Made by a program: the position numbers and the translations under genes. Below the pieces are notes generated by a model. The model was not told where the DNA came from. It saw only the letters and a list, made by a program, of their open reading frames with translations, and did no database searches. Below are positions 14,801 through 29,800 of a stretch of 64,000 nucleotides of DNA, in pieces (position 1 is the first letter of the stretch; every line of letters begins with the position of its first letter). This DNA is from Glandiceps talaboti (Eukaryota; Hemichordata; Enteropneusta; Spengelidae). The stretch is from positions 25,261,725-25,325,724 of the forward strand of contig NC_135555.1 in the NCBI RefSeq assembly GCF_964340395.1, given 5' to 3'.

Positions 14801-17800
14801 GGCTATTTACATGTCAGTGCTTGCAGTGTGAGCCCAGTGTGATATACTCTGGGCTATTTACATGTCAGTGCTTGCAGTGTGAGCCCAGTGTGGTATACTC
14901 TGGGCTATTTACATGTCAGTGCTTGCAGTGTGAGCCCAGTGTGGTATACTCTGGGCTATTTACATGTCAGTGCTTGCAGTGTGAGCCCAGTGTGATATAC
15001 TCTGGGCTATTTACATGTCAGTGCTTGCAGTGTGAGCCCAGTGTGGTATACTCTGGGCTATTTACATGTCAGTGCTTGCAGTGTGAGCCCAGTGTGATAT
15101 ACTCTGGGCTATTTACATGTCAGTGCTTGCAGTGTGAGCTCAGTGTGATATACTCTGGGCTATTTACATGTCAGTGCTTGCAGTGTGAGCCCAGTGTGAT
15201 ATACTCTGGGCTATTTACATGTCAGTGCTTGCAGTGTGAGCCCAGTGTGGTATACTCGGGGCTATTTACATGTCAGTGCTTGCAGTGTGAGCCCAGTGTG
15301 GTATACTCTGGGCTATTTACATGTCAGTGCTTGCAGTGTGAGCCCAGTGTGATATACTCTGGGCTATTTACATGTCAGTGCTTGCAGTGTGAGCCCAGTG
15401 TGATATACTCTGGGCTATTTACATGTCAGTGCTTGCAGTGTGAGCCCAGTGTGATATACTCTGGGCTATTTACATGTCAGTGCTTGCAGTGTGAGCCCAG
15501 TGTGGTATACTCTGGGCTATTTACATGTCAGTGCTTGCAGTGTGAGCCCAGTGTGGTATACTCTGGGCTATTTACATGTCAGTGCTTGCAGTGTGAGCCC
15601 AGTGTGGTATACTCTGGGCTATTTACATGTCAGTGCTTGCAGTGTGAGCCCAGTGTGGTATACTCTGGGCTATTTACATGTCAGTGCTTGCAGTGTGAGC
15701 CCAGTGTGGTATACTCTGGGCTATTTACATGTCAGTGCTTGCAGTGTGAGCCCAGTGTGGTATACTCTGGGCTATTTACATGTCAGTGCTTGCAGTGTGA
15801 GCCCAGTGTGATATACTCTGGGCTATTTACATGTCAGTGCTTGCAGTGTGAGCCCAGTGTGGTATACTCTGGGCTATTTACATGTCAGTGCTTGCAGTGT
15901 GAGCCCAGTGTGATATACTCGGGGCTATTTACATGTCAGTGCTTGCAGTGTGAGCCCAGTGTGATATACTCGGGGCTATTTACATGTCAGTGCTTGCAGT
16001 GTGAGCCCAGTGTGATATACTCTGGGCTATTTACATGTCAGTGCTTGCAGTGTGAGCCCAGTGTGATATACTCTGAGCTATTTACATGTCAGTGCTTGCA
16101 GTGTGAGCCCAGTGTGATATACTCTGGGCTATTTACATGTCAGTGCTTGCAGTGTGAGCCCAGTGTGGTATACTCTGGGCTATTTACATGTCAGTGCTTG
16201 CAGTGTGAGCCCAGTGTGATATACTCTGGGCTATTTACATGTCAGTGCTTGCAGTGTGAGCCCAGTGTGGTATACTCTGGGATATTTACATGTCAGTGCT
16301 TGCAGTGTGAGCCCAGTGTGAATGTAGTAGGAAACACAACATTGATGACAACAAATACCCTGAGTACCAACAATGGTACATGTACTCCAGAAAATGTTGT
16401 GAACAATGTATCTCTAGTATTCACATGAGGAAAACATCAATGAATAGTATGCTTTTACAATGTTTTCAGTAGTGCAAATACCGGATGTATACATGCATCC
16501 ACCAATGCATAGAATCAACAATACATAGTTACATAATATTTGTTCATGTGTACATAGTGATGTTTTGTCACTTGTAATAAATATGATATCCATACAGAAG
16601 TGCCCACCTTATTGTAATTATTACCACCCTTAGACCTCTCATTCTCTTCATCCAATCTTTTAAAAAGAGAAGATTTTACACTGACTCTGTTCTCATATTA
16701 TTTGTACAGAATCAGCGTGTACCAGCTGACATGGTATTTTTACGAACCACAGAAAAAACTGGTAAGACTATTGAAATATTAAAGTGTAACAGCTGTTTAG
16801 AGATTAAAAGATATAAGCCATACTCCAATTTAAATTAATACAGATGTAAATTTGTGTGTAACATGTATATTATGAAATATCTCAAGGCTTCGTATGCTTT
16901 TAATGCAGTCTACACTGATATCAAAATCAAATTCTGTTAAACCATAGACAGAGGTCTCCCCTCCACTGTCTATGGTTTAACAAAAAACAAAAAAAACAAT
17001 GGGTCACATGTCAAGTTATCTATTATCATGCACACTGGCAGGATTGTTCCTTTTCAAAAGGTTAAAGGTCAGTAAACTAATCTTTAACATCATATGTCGT
17101 GACCAGTAGACCATGTCATTTTTGTTCAAAAATCTAAAACTGACAAAATACATATGATATCAAATTGGTTTGATTGTCAGCAGCAATTAATGTTCCTAAA
17201 TGTGTCTAGATGATTTACTAAAGTTTAATCAATGCTGTGCAATTATGTAGAAGTAAAAATATGGTTTTTTGGTCTGAGATTCCAAATTTAACTTTGTGAA
17301 TAATCAGTTGCATTACAGTGCCATCTGTGCTATTTTTAAGGCAGTTTGGTTTGATGTAGAAATTCAAAAACTGAGAACAATGTGATGATAATGCTGAGAG
17401 GAATTGTTCCTATTAAAAGATGACAGAATCAAGGAATGTCTCTCTGGCACATAGCTGTAGACCATGTCATTTGTTTGTTTGTTTGTTTGTTTGTGTATAA
17501 ATATAAAGTGAATTCCTCTATAGTAATGATTTTATTATGCACACCTTGTGTACCCAAGTAGTGTAATGACAGTATGTGTATGTAAATGAATTCAACTTAA
17601 AAAGTCGCTCTTTTTTGCCATGTTTTTTTCAGGTGCATGTTTTATCAGAACTGACCAGCTGGATGGTGAAACAGACTGGAAATTACGTCTGGCCGTTGGA
17701 CCAACACAGACACTTGCACACAATCATGTAGGTAACTTAGATTCAGTAACTTTTATTGAGTAACTTAGATTGACTAACTTAGAGTGAGTAACTTAGAGTG

Positions 17801-20800
17801 AGTAACTTTTATTGAGTAACTTAGATTGAGTAACTTAGATTGACTAACTTAGAGTGAGTAACTTAGAATGAGTAACTTAGAATGAGTAACTTAGAGTGAG
17901 TAACTTAGATTGACTAACTTAGAGTGAGTAACTTAGAATGAGTAACTTAGAATGAGTAACTTAGATTGACTAACTTAGAGTGAGTAACTTAGATTGAGTA
18001 ACTTAGAGTGACTAACTTAGAGTGAGTAACTTAGATTGACTAACTTAGAGTGAGTAACTTAGAATGAGTAACTTAGAATGAGTAACTTAGAGTGAGTAAC
18101 TTAGAATGAGTAACTTAGATTGAGTAACTTAGAATGAGTAACTTAGATTGAATAACTTAGAATGAGTAACTTAGAGTGAGTAACTTAGAGTGAGTAACTT
18201 AGATTGAATAACTTAGAGTGAGTAACTTAGATTGAATAACTTAGAATGAGTAACTTAGAGTGAGTAACTTAGAGTGAGTAACTTAGAGTGAGTAACTTAG
18301 ATAAAGTAACTTAGATTGAGTAACTTAGATTGAATAACTTAGAGTGAGCAACTTAGAATGAATAACTTAGAGTGAGTAACTTAGATTGAGTAACTTAGAT
18401 TGAATAACTTAGAGTGAGTAACTTAGATAAAGTAACTTAGATTGAGTAACTTAGATTGAATAACTTAGAGTGAGCAACTTAGAATGAATAACTTAGAGTG
18501 AGTAACTTAGATTGAGTAACTTAGATTGAATAACTTAGTTTGAGTAACTTAGATTGAATAACTTAGAGTGAGTAACTTAGATTGAGACTTAGATTGAATA
18601 ACTTAGAGTGAGACTTAGATTGAATAACTTAGATTGAGTAACTTAGATTGAATAACTTAGTTTGAGTAACTTAGATAAAGTAACTTAGATTGAATAACTT
18701 AGAATGAATAACTTAGATAAAGTAACTTAGAGTGAGTAACTTAGATTGAATAACTTAGAGTGAGCAACTTAGAATGAATAACTTAGAGTGAGTAACTTAG
18801 ATTGAGTAACTTAGATTGAATAACTTAGATAAAGTAACTTAGAGTGAGTAACTTAGATTGAATAACTTAGATTGAATAACTTAGAGTGAGTAACTTAGAT
18901 AAAGTAACTTAGATTGAGTAACTTAGATTGAATAACTTAGAGTGAGCAGCTTAGAATGAATAACTTAGGGTGAGTAACTTAGATTGAGTAACTTAGATTG
19001 AATAACTTAGTTTGAGTAACTTAGATTGAATAACTTAGAGTGAGTAACTTAGATTGAGACTTAGATTGAATTACTTAGAGTGAGTAACTTAGATTGAGTA
19101 ACTTAGATTGAATAACTTAGTTTGAGTAACTTAGATAAAGTAACTTAGATTGAATAACTTAGAATGAATAACTTAGATAAAGTAACTTAGAGTGAGTAAC
19201 TTAGATTGAATAACTTAGTTTGAGTAACTTAGAGTGAGTAACTTAGAGTGAGTAATTTGATAAAGTAACTTAGAGTGAGTAACTAAGATTGAGTAACTTA
19301 GATTGAGTAACTTAGATAAAGTAACTTAGAGTGAGTAATTTAGATAACGTAACTTAGATTGAGCAACTTTGATTGAGACTTAGAGTGAGTAACTTAGAGT
19401 GAGTAACTTAGAATGAGTAACTTAGAGTGAGTAACTTAGATAAAGGAACTTAAAGTGAGCAACTTAGATTGAGACTTACAGTGAGTCACTTAGAGTGAGT
19501 AACTTAGAATGAGTAACTTAGAGTGAGTAACTTAGATAAAGTAACTTAGAGTGAGTAACTTTTATTGAGTAACTTAGGGTGAGTTACTTAGAGTCAGTAA
19601 CTTAGATTGAGTAACTTAGATTGAGACTTAGAGTGACTAACTTAGAGTAATATCTGGGGAATAATATAATTGTGTAGAACTAGAAAGTTGTGTGATACAG
19701 GAGACAATACAGTGTTTCCGCTGCCCACTCGCCAAATCGCAAAACGTGAATAAAATCTGCATTTGGCGAGAATATTTTTGATACAATTAGCCAAACTTGC
19801 GAAGCCAATTTAGAATAGGGCACCAGAAAATCTATTCGCAATGCTTGTGGTTTCTTTGTCGCAACATGGAATATCCGTAATTTAAACTACATTGTATTAC
19901 ATTTAGAAGGAAGTGTACACATTGTGCGTTCATCAAAAGTTAAACAAATCATAAAATTGTTACATCAGCAATGCAAATAAACGCCCCATTCAACAAACTT
20001 GTAAGTTCCGTTGTGTAAAACTTTCAGCATCTGATCCTTGTAAAATTTGATCAAGTAGTTCGTCACATGCAAGGGTTGATGGAAGATGACTCGTCTTTAC
20101 CAAGCCCTTCCACTATGCAGGAGAACTCGTAATACACTAAGATATTCATTTATTCTTGAACGATATATACATAATATGCAAACCATGTTCACCTCAGATG
20201 AAGAGCATGGTGTAGTGAATGGTGAATTCACGTAATGCATTCAAACTAGTAACGAAGCTCAAAAAGAAAAAGTTTCAGTTTTAGTGAGAATGAAATGGTG
20301 ACATGGCAGTTTGAATTTATCTAAGTGAAATTTTCAGCATAGACTGTCCAATGATGTGGTCCATTTGATCATCGCTTCACTCGTGAGGGAAGATGCTTCG
20401 CCGTAATGGCCATGTTATCGATGGAAACCCTTTCTAACCACATGTGTTAATAAGTAACCAATCACGTGGATAAGTAATGATAATATCACGTAGTTTCTAA
20501 ACTACCCAGGAAGTGCTCTCCACGTCAGGAAATGGAAACTGTTGAAACGTTATGCATACGATGGGTCATATTCAAATTTCACAGGTCACACTGCACATTG
20601 AGATTTAGAAAATAGTTACAATGAGAACAGACTAAACCCTAGATGTTTGGCAAAAACATACAAGTTTGCGTTATAGTCTTTATTTTAATATACAGGTTCA
20701 TTTTTATCGTTTGGCTAATTGATAGTCTGGTTTGGCTAATAAATTTTGAGGCAAATTAGCCAAATTGCTTTTTAAAATTTTGACCCAGAGGAAACACTGC

Positions 20801-23800
20801 AATGTCGTCATCACTCCATAACACAATGTCATCACACCATAACACAATGTCATCACTCCATAACACAACGTCATCACACCATAACACAATGTCATCACTC
20901 CATAACACAATGTCATCACTCCATAACACAATGTCATCACACCATAACACAATGTCATCACACCATAACACTATGTCATCACTCCATAACACAACGTCAT
21001 CACTCCATAACACAATGTCATCACACCATAACACAATGTCATCACTCCATAACACAATCATGTCATCACACCATAACACAATGTCATCACTCCATAACAC
21101 AACGTCATCACTCCATAACACAATGTCATCATTCCATAACACAATGTCATCACTCCATAACACAATGTCATCACTCCATAACACAATCATGTCATCACAC
21201 CATAACACAGCGTCATCACACCATAACACAATGTCATCACACCATAACACAGTGTCATCACTCCATAACACAACATCATCACACCATAACACAATGTCAT
21301 CACACCATAACACAATGTCATCACTCCATAACACAACATCATCACACCATAACACAATGTCATCACACCATAACACAATGTCATCACTCCATAACACAAT
21401 GTCTTTCAAAGAAGCACTTCACACTCTAACATGCATTTCAGATGATTATTTAACTTTTATAATATTTTCTCATTTTTATAATATATTATGGTTGCATTCT
21501 GCCCATCAGTATAGTTTTTGATAACCAGCTTACATCTTGATATTTTCTAGGATATGTTTAACATTTCTGGAGAAGTGTATGCAGAGAGACCACAAAAAGA
21601 CATTCATAGTTTTGTTGGTACATTTTCACGATTTGATGGTGGCAAGCAACAAGACCCACTCAGTATTGAAAACACACTGTGGGCCAATACTGTAGTAGCC
21701 TCAGGTAAGCTGCGATAGGAAGGAAGGTGTGTACATAAGCAGAATTGTGAGTACCTACAATAACATTTAACTCGTGTTAGAGGCTCAAAATAGAACAAAA
21801 GGTAAACTTATTCTCATGTGTGCCTAGATGATATCATTATCAAACATACAGACATGAATTATATGACTTAGATAACAAAGATCAAACATACAGACAGGGA
21901 TTATATGACTTAGATAACAAAGATCAAACATACAGACAGGGATTATATGACTTAGATAACAAAGATCAAACATACAGACAGGGATTATATGACTTAGATA
22001 ACAAATATCAAACATACAGACATGAATTATATGACTTAGATAACAAAGATCAAACATACAGACAGGAATAATATGACTTAGATAACAAAGATCAAACAGT
22101 AGAGATATCTACAGAGTCATTTATGGTATAGCTGGCTTTCCATTTGTACAGAAACATCAATTCACTTATGAATTCTGGATCACACAAAGCCAGTCACTTG
22201 TGTTTATTTTGTCTTACCATCATAGATAAAGGCATCTTATTGGTTGTTTGTTTGCTTATTTCAACCAGTCAGAATGTATCTTTGAATACCTTTTTGATAT
22301 TATACAGGTACAGCAATAGGAATAGTGATTTACACAGGAAGGGAGACAAGAGCTGTAATGAACACAGCCAAACCTTCTGCCAAAGTAGGTCTGCTTGATT
22401 TGGAAATAAACACACAAACCAAAGTTTTATTCATAGCAACAATGATATTATCTTTAATATTGACAGCTCTCAAGGTAAGTGCACCTACCTGTAATTCACA
22501 TAACTTATGATTATTGTATAGCTGATTGTATTTTGATATGGGTAAAATATTGCTTAAAAATAAGATGTCTGAGGAAATGAGTCAATTTGGATAGCTGTTA
22601 TAAAAGTATATTGTATTTGGTTATATTGATAGAATACAGGTGTATAAACCTTAATTACCCTAGTATTGATAATCTACAAGATGAAAAATACAATTTTATT
22701 ACATAGCCCCTTTCAGACCCAAACAACACATAGTGTACTTTTATTACTCCTTCAGACCCAAACAGAAACCATGACACATGACATGGTGTAATGTAAGTGC
22801 GAGTGTGATTTACATGACTAATTGCATATGTGTAGTTATACATTCAAGGGCAAAGTAAGTGAAAGTGCAAGAGAAAACACTGTAATTAAGTACCCACATT
22901 TACACCCTTGTGTTATTGAGTTCTGCTTAATATTAATAGTTTCAAGACAGTCTAAACAGTGCATATGTGTGCTCCTTTGTATACAGGTATGCAATAATAT
23001 TTTCACAATTACACTGTAGTACATACACCAAAAGTATGTGTATACACTGATATAATAATCACATAGGGTATATCTATATGCAGTACATTACTAAAATATA
23101 TGTATTCACTGATATAATAATCACATAGGGTATATCTATATGCAGTACATTACTAAAGTATATGTATACACTGATATAATAATCACACAGGGTATATCTA
23201 TATGCAGTACATTACTAAAGTATGTGTATTCACTGATATAATAATCACATAGGGTATATCTATATGCAGTACATTACTAAAGTATATGTATACACTGATA
23301 TAATAATCACATAGGGTATATCTATATGTAGTACATTACTAAAGTATGTGTATATACTGATATAATAATCACATAGGGTATATCTATATGCAGTACATTA
23401 CTAAAGTATGTGTATTCACTGATATAATAATCACATAGGGTATATCTATATGTAGTACATTACTAAAGTATGTGTATTCACTGATATAATAATCACATAG
23501 GGTATATCTATATGCAGTACATTACTAAAGTATATGTATATACTGATATAATAATCACATAGGGTATATCTATATGCAGTACATTACTAAAGTATGTGTA
23601 TTCACTGATATAATAATCACATAGGGTATATCTATATGCAGTACATTACTAAAGTATGTGTATTCACTGATATAATAATCACATAGGGTATATCTATATG
23701 TAGTACATTACTAAAGTATATGTATACACTGATATAATAATCACATAGGGTATATCTATATGCAGTACATTACTAAAGTATGTGTATTCACTGATATAAT

Positions 23801-26800
23801 AATCACATAGGGTATATCTATATGCAGTACATTACTAAAGTATATGTATACACTGATATAATAATCACATAGGGTATATCTATATGCAGTACATTACTAA
23901 AGTATGTGTATACACTGATATAATAATCACATAGGGTATATCTATATGCAGTACATACACCAAAAGTATATGTATTCACTGATATAATAATCACATAGGG
24001 TATATCTATATGCAGTACATTACTAAAATATATGTATACACTGATATAATAATCACATAGGGTACATCTATATGCAGTACATTACTAAAGTATGTGTATT
24101 CACTGATATAATAATCACACAGGGTATATCTATATGCAGTACATTACTAAAGTATATGTATACACTGATATAATAATCACATAGGGTATATCTATATGCA
24201 GTACATTACTAAAGTATATGTATCCACTGATATAATAATCACATAGGGTATATCTATATGCAGTACATTACTAAAGTATATGTATACACTGATATAATAA
24301 TCACATAGGGTATATCTATATGCAGTACATTACTAAAGTATATGTATACACTGATATAATAATCACATAGGGTATATCTATATGCAGTACATTACTAAAG
24401 TATATGTATATACTGATATAATAATCACATAGGGTATATCTATATGCAGTACATTACTAAAGTATATGTATACACTGATATAATAATCACATAGGGTATA
24501 TCTATATGCAGTACATTACTAAAGTATATGTATACACTGATATAATAATCACATAGGGTATATCTATATGCAGTACATTACTAAAGTATGTGTATACACT
24601 GATATAATAATCACATAGGGTATATCTATATGCAGTACATTACTAAAGTATGTGTATACACTGATATAATAATCACATAGGGTATATCTATATGCAGTAC
24701 ATTACTAAAGTATGTGTATTCACTGATATAATAATCACATAGGGTATATCTATATGCAGTACATTACTAAAGTATATGTATTCACTGATATAATAATCAC
24801 ATAGGGTATATCTATATGCAGTACATTACTAAAGTATATGTATTCACTGATATAATAATCACATAGGGTATATCTATATGCAGTACATTACTAAAATATA
24901 TGTATACACTGATATAATAATCACATAGGGTATATCTATATGCAGTACATTACTAAAATATATGTATACACTGATATAATAATCACATAGGGTATATCTA
25001 TATGCAGTACATTACTAAAGTATATGTATACACTGATATAATAATCACATAGGGTATATCTATATGCAGTACATTACTAAAGTATGTGTATTCACTGATA
25101 TAATAATCACATAGGGTATATCTATATGCAGTACATTACTAAAGTATATTTATACACTGATATAATAATCACATAGGGTACATCTATATGCAGTACATTA
25201 CTAAAGTATGTGTATACACTGATATAATAATCACATAGGGTACATCTATATGCAGTGCATTACTAAAGTATGTGTATACACTGATATAATAATCACATAG
25301 GGTATATCTATATGCAGTACATTACTAAAATATATGTATACACTGATATAATAATCACATAGGGTACATCTATATGCAGTACATTACTAAAGTATGTGTA
25401 TTCACTGATATAATAATCACATAGGGTATATCTATATGCAGTATATTACTAAAGTATATGTATTCACTGATATAATAATCACATAGGGTATATCTATATG
25501 CAGTACATTACTAAAGTATGTGTATTCACTGATATAATAATCACATAGGGTATATCTATATGCAGTACATTACTAAAGTATATGTATTCACTGATATAAT
25601 AATCACATAGGGTATATCTATATGCAGTACATTACTAAAGTATGTGTATTCACTGATATAATAATCACATAGGGTATATCTATATGCAGTACATTACTAA
25701 AATATATGTATTCACTGATATAATAATCACATAGGGTATATCTATATGTAGTACATTACTAAAGTATATGTATACACTGATATAATAATCACATAGGGTA
25801 TATCTATATGCAGTACATTACTAAAGTATATGTATTCACTGATATAATAATCACATAGGGTATATCTATATGCAGTACATTACTAAAGTATATGTATATA
25901 CTGATATAATAATCACATAGGGTATATCTATATGCAGTACATTACTAAAGTATGTGTATTCACTGATATAATAATCACATAGGGTATATCTATATGTAGT
26001 ACATTACTAAAGTATATGTATACACTGATATAATAATCACATAGGGTATATCTATATGCAGTACATTACTAAAGTATGTGTATACACTGATATAATAATC
26101 ACATAGGGTATATCTATATGCAGTATATTACTAAAGTATATGTATTCACTGATATAATAATCACATAGGGTATATCTATATGCAGTACATTACTAAAGTA
26201 TGTGTATTCACTGATATAATAATCACATAGGGTATATCTATATGCAGTACATTACTAAAGTATGTGTATTCACTGATATAATAATCACATAGGGTATATC
26301 TATATGCAGTACATTACTAAAGTATGTGTATTCACTGATATAATAATCACATAGGGTATATCTATATGCAGTACATTACTAAAGTATGTGTATACACTGA
26401 TATAATAATCACATAGGGTATATCTATATGCAGTACATTACTAAAGTATATGTATACACTGATATAATAATCACATAGGGTATATCTATATGCAGTACAT
26501 TACTAAAATATATGTATTCACTGATATAATAATCACATAGGGTATATCTATATGTAGTACATTACTAAAGTATATGTATACACTGATATAATAATCACAT
26601 AGGGTATATCTATATGCAGTACATTACTAAAGTATGTGTATACACTGATATAATAATCACATAGGGTATATCTATATGCAGTACATTACTAAAGTATATG
26701 TATTCACTGATATAATAATCACATAGGGTATATCTATATGCAGTACATTACTAAAGTATATGTATACACTGATATAATAATCACATAGGGTACATCTATA

Positions 26801-29800
26801 TGCAGTACATTACTAAAGTATGTGTATTCACTGATATAATAATCACATAGGGTACATCTATATGCAGTACATTACTAAAATATATGTATTCACTGATATA
26901 ATAATCACATAGGGTATATCTATATGCAGTACATTACTAAAGTATGTGTATACACTGATATAATAATCACATAGGGTATATCTATATGCAGTACATTACT
27001 AAAGTATATGTATTCACTGATATAATAATCACATAGGGTATATCTATATGTAGTACATTACTAAAGTATATGTATACACTGATATAATAATCACATAGGG
27101 TATATCTATATGCAGTACATTACTAAAGTATGTGTATTCACTGATATAATAATCACATAGGGTATATCTATATGCAGTACATTACTAAAGTATGTGTATA
27201 CACTGATATAATAATCACATAGGGTATATCTATATGCAGTACATTACTAAAGTATATGTATTCACTGATATAATAATCACATAGGGTATATCTATATGTA
27301 GTACATTACTAAAGTATATGTATACACTGATATAATAATCACATAGGGTATATCTATATGCAGTACATTACTAAAGTATATGTATATACTGATATAATAA
27401 TCACATAGGGTATATCTATATGCAGTACATTACTAAAGTATGTGTATTCACTGATATAATAATCACATAGGGTATATCTATATGCAGTACATTACTAAAG
27501 TATATGTATACACTGATATAATAATCACATAGGGTATATCTATATGCAGTACATTACTAAAGTATGTGTATACACTGATATAATAATCACATAGGGTATA
27601 TCTATATGCAGTACATTACTAAAATATATGTATTCACTGATATAATAATCACATAGGGTATATCTATATGTAGTACATTACTAAAGTATATGTATTCACT
27701 GATATAATAATCACATAGGGTATATCTATATGCAGTACATTACTAAAATGTATGTATTCACTGATATAATAATCACATAGGGTATATCTATATGCAGTAC
27801 ATTACTAAAGTATGTGTATTCACTGATATAATAATCACATAGGGTACATCTATATGCAGTACATTACTAAAGTATATGTATTCACTGATATAATAATCAC
27901 ATAGGGTATATCTATATGCAGTACATTACTAAAATATATGTATATACTGATATAATAATCACATAGGGTATATCTATATGCAGTACATTACTAAAGTATA
28001 TGTATTCACTGATATAATAATCACATAGGGTATATCTATATGTAATTCTTTCAATCAATTGGTCAATTTTTCTGAATGGTTTTGAAATCATCTTTTATAT
28101 TTCCCATAATTTTAGGGTTTCATTGGTCTATGGTACAGAGATTTCTTTAGATTTGTGTTGTTGTTTTCTGCCATCATCCCTCTTAGGTGAGTAAATCTAA
28201 TAAAAATATTTTTTATCTCCAAAAAAAAAAATAAGGAAAACACTCAAATTGGTGTAACCTTTGACCTGTACATGTAAATGCTAATCATATCAATCCAACT
28301 ATGATATCAAGGTCAAAGGTAACAAATATTTGAATTGGCACAGATTTACTCAGTGTCAAGTTACATATTAATAATCTTTATTTATACTGGATTTTGATAA
28401 ACTTTCTGGCAAGAAATATAGTGATGGCCACCCTTCATTGGTTCAATGTTAATACTGGAGGAAACTGGAGTGTTGAGGGAAAACCAATGAATGTTGTTTG
28501 ATAGAGTCAAACAGAATGCCATTCTTCTGACTTGAACACTGATCACAGTAGTAAGTGGCCAGTTGTTTAACTATTGTGCCATCGACAACACTGATCACAG
28601 TAGTAAGTGGCCAGTTGTTTAACCACTGTCATCGACAACCCTGATCACAGTAGTAAGTGGCCAGTTGTTTGACCACTGTGCCATCGACAACCCTGATCAC
28701 AGTAGTAAGTGGCCAGTTGTTTAACTATTGTGCCATCGACAACCCTGATCACAGTAGTAAGTGGCCAGTTGTTTAACCACTGTGCCATAGACAACCCTGA
28801 TCACAGTAGTAAGTGGCCAGTTGTTTAACCACTGTGCCATAGACAACCCTGATCACAGTAGTAAGTGGCCAGTTGTTTAACCACTGTGCCATCGACAACC
28901 CTGATCACAGTAGTAAGTGGCCAGTTGTTTAACTATTGTGCTATCGACAACCCTGATCACAGTAGTAAGTGGCCAGTTGTTTAACCACTGTGCCATCGAC
29001 AACCCTGATCACAGTAGTAAGTGGCCAGTTGTTTGACCACTGTGCCATCAACAACCCTGATCACAGTAGTAAGTGGCCAGTTGTTTAACCACTGTGCCAT
29101 CGACAACCCTGATCACAGTAGTAAGTGGCCAGTTGTTTAACCACTGTGCCATCGACAACCCTGATCACAGTAGTAAGTAGCCAGTTGTTTGACCACTGTG
29201 CCATCAACAACCCTGATCACAGTAGTAAGTGGCCAGTTGTTTAACCACTGTGCCATTGACAACCCCGACTTTGTTTTCATGACTTATTTGGTTATTTTTG
29301 TGTATTGTTAATTTCAGTTTACGTGTAAACCTTGACATGGGTAAAATGGTCTATTCCTTTATGATTCAACGTGATAAAGAGATTGGTGGCACTATAGCTA
29401 GGTCTACAACTATACCTGAAGAATTGGGTAGAATACAATATATGCTGTCTGATAAAACAGGAACTCTAACAGAGAATGAAATGGTAAGATTTGTCAAAAA
29501 TTTGCAACAGTCAAATACAGTTGTGCTACAACACCATTGGCACTATTCTTTGGTAAAAAAAGCTTAAATTTCAAAACTGCAAGGCAGATTGGTCTGAAAT
29601 TTGGTGGATATATTCTTAGGGGTGTGTAGATTAAGAACTGTTCATTGCATGATGATCCCAAACATTATATACAAATAAGGTTAAAAAAAGTGTCTTTTTG
29701 GTCAAAAATCTCTAATTCTGAAACTATTTAGCAGATTGGACTGAAATTTAATGTGGATGCATCTGAGGATGTGTAGATGAAGGTAAATTCACAATGTGAT

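Noticed and set aside
14260-16428. 722-codon plus-strand frame of 17-residue repeats as a protein gene
   Set aside because: It lies wholly in intron 4, has no start context or splice sites, and the open frame follows from a 51-bp unit.
19710-20799. Autonomous hAT transposon
   Set aside because: No transposase-like open frame and no clear 8-bp target duplication; only the ends support the call.
20756-21521. MSSLHNT and CDDIVLW repeat frames on both strands
   Set aside because: By-products of a 21-bp period.
28255-28325. Nuclear-receptor response element
   Set aside because: AGGTCA-like half-sites are part of an inverted repeat with transposon-relic character, and similar strings occur in the ~294-bp repeat.
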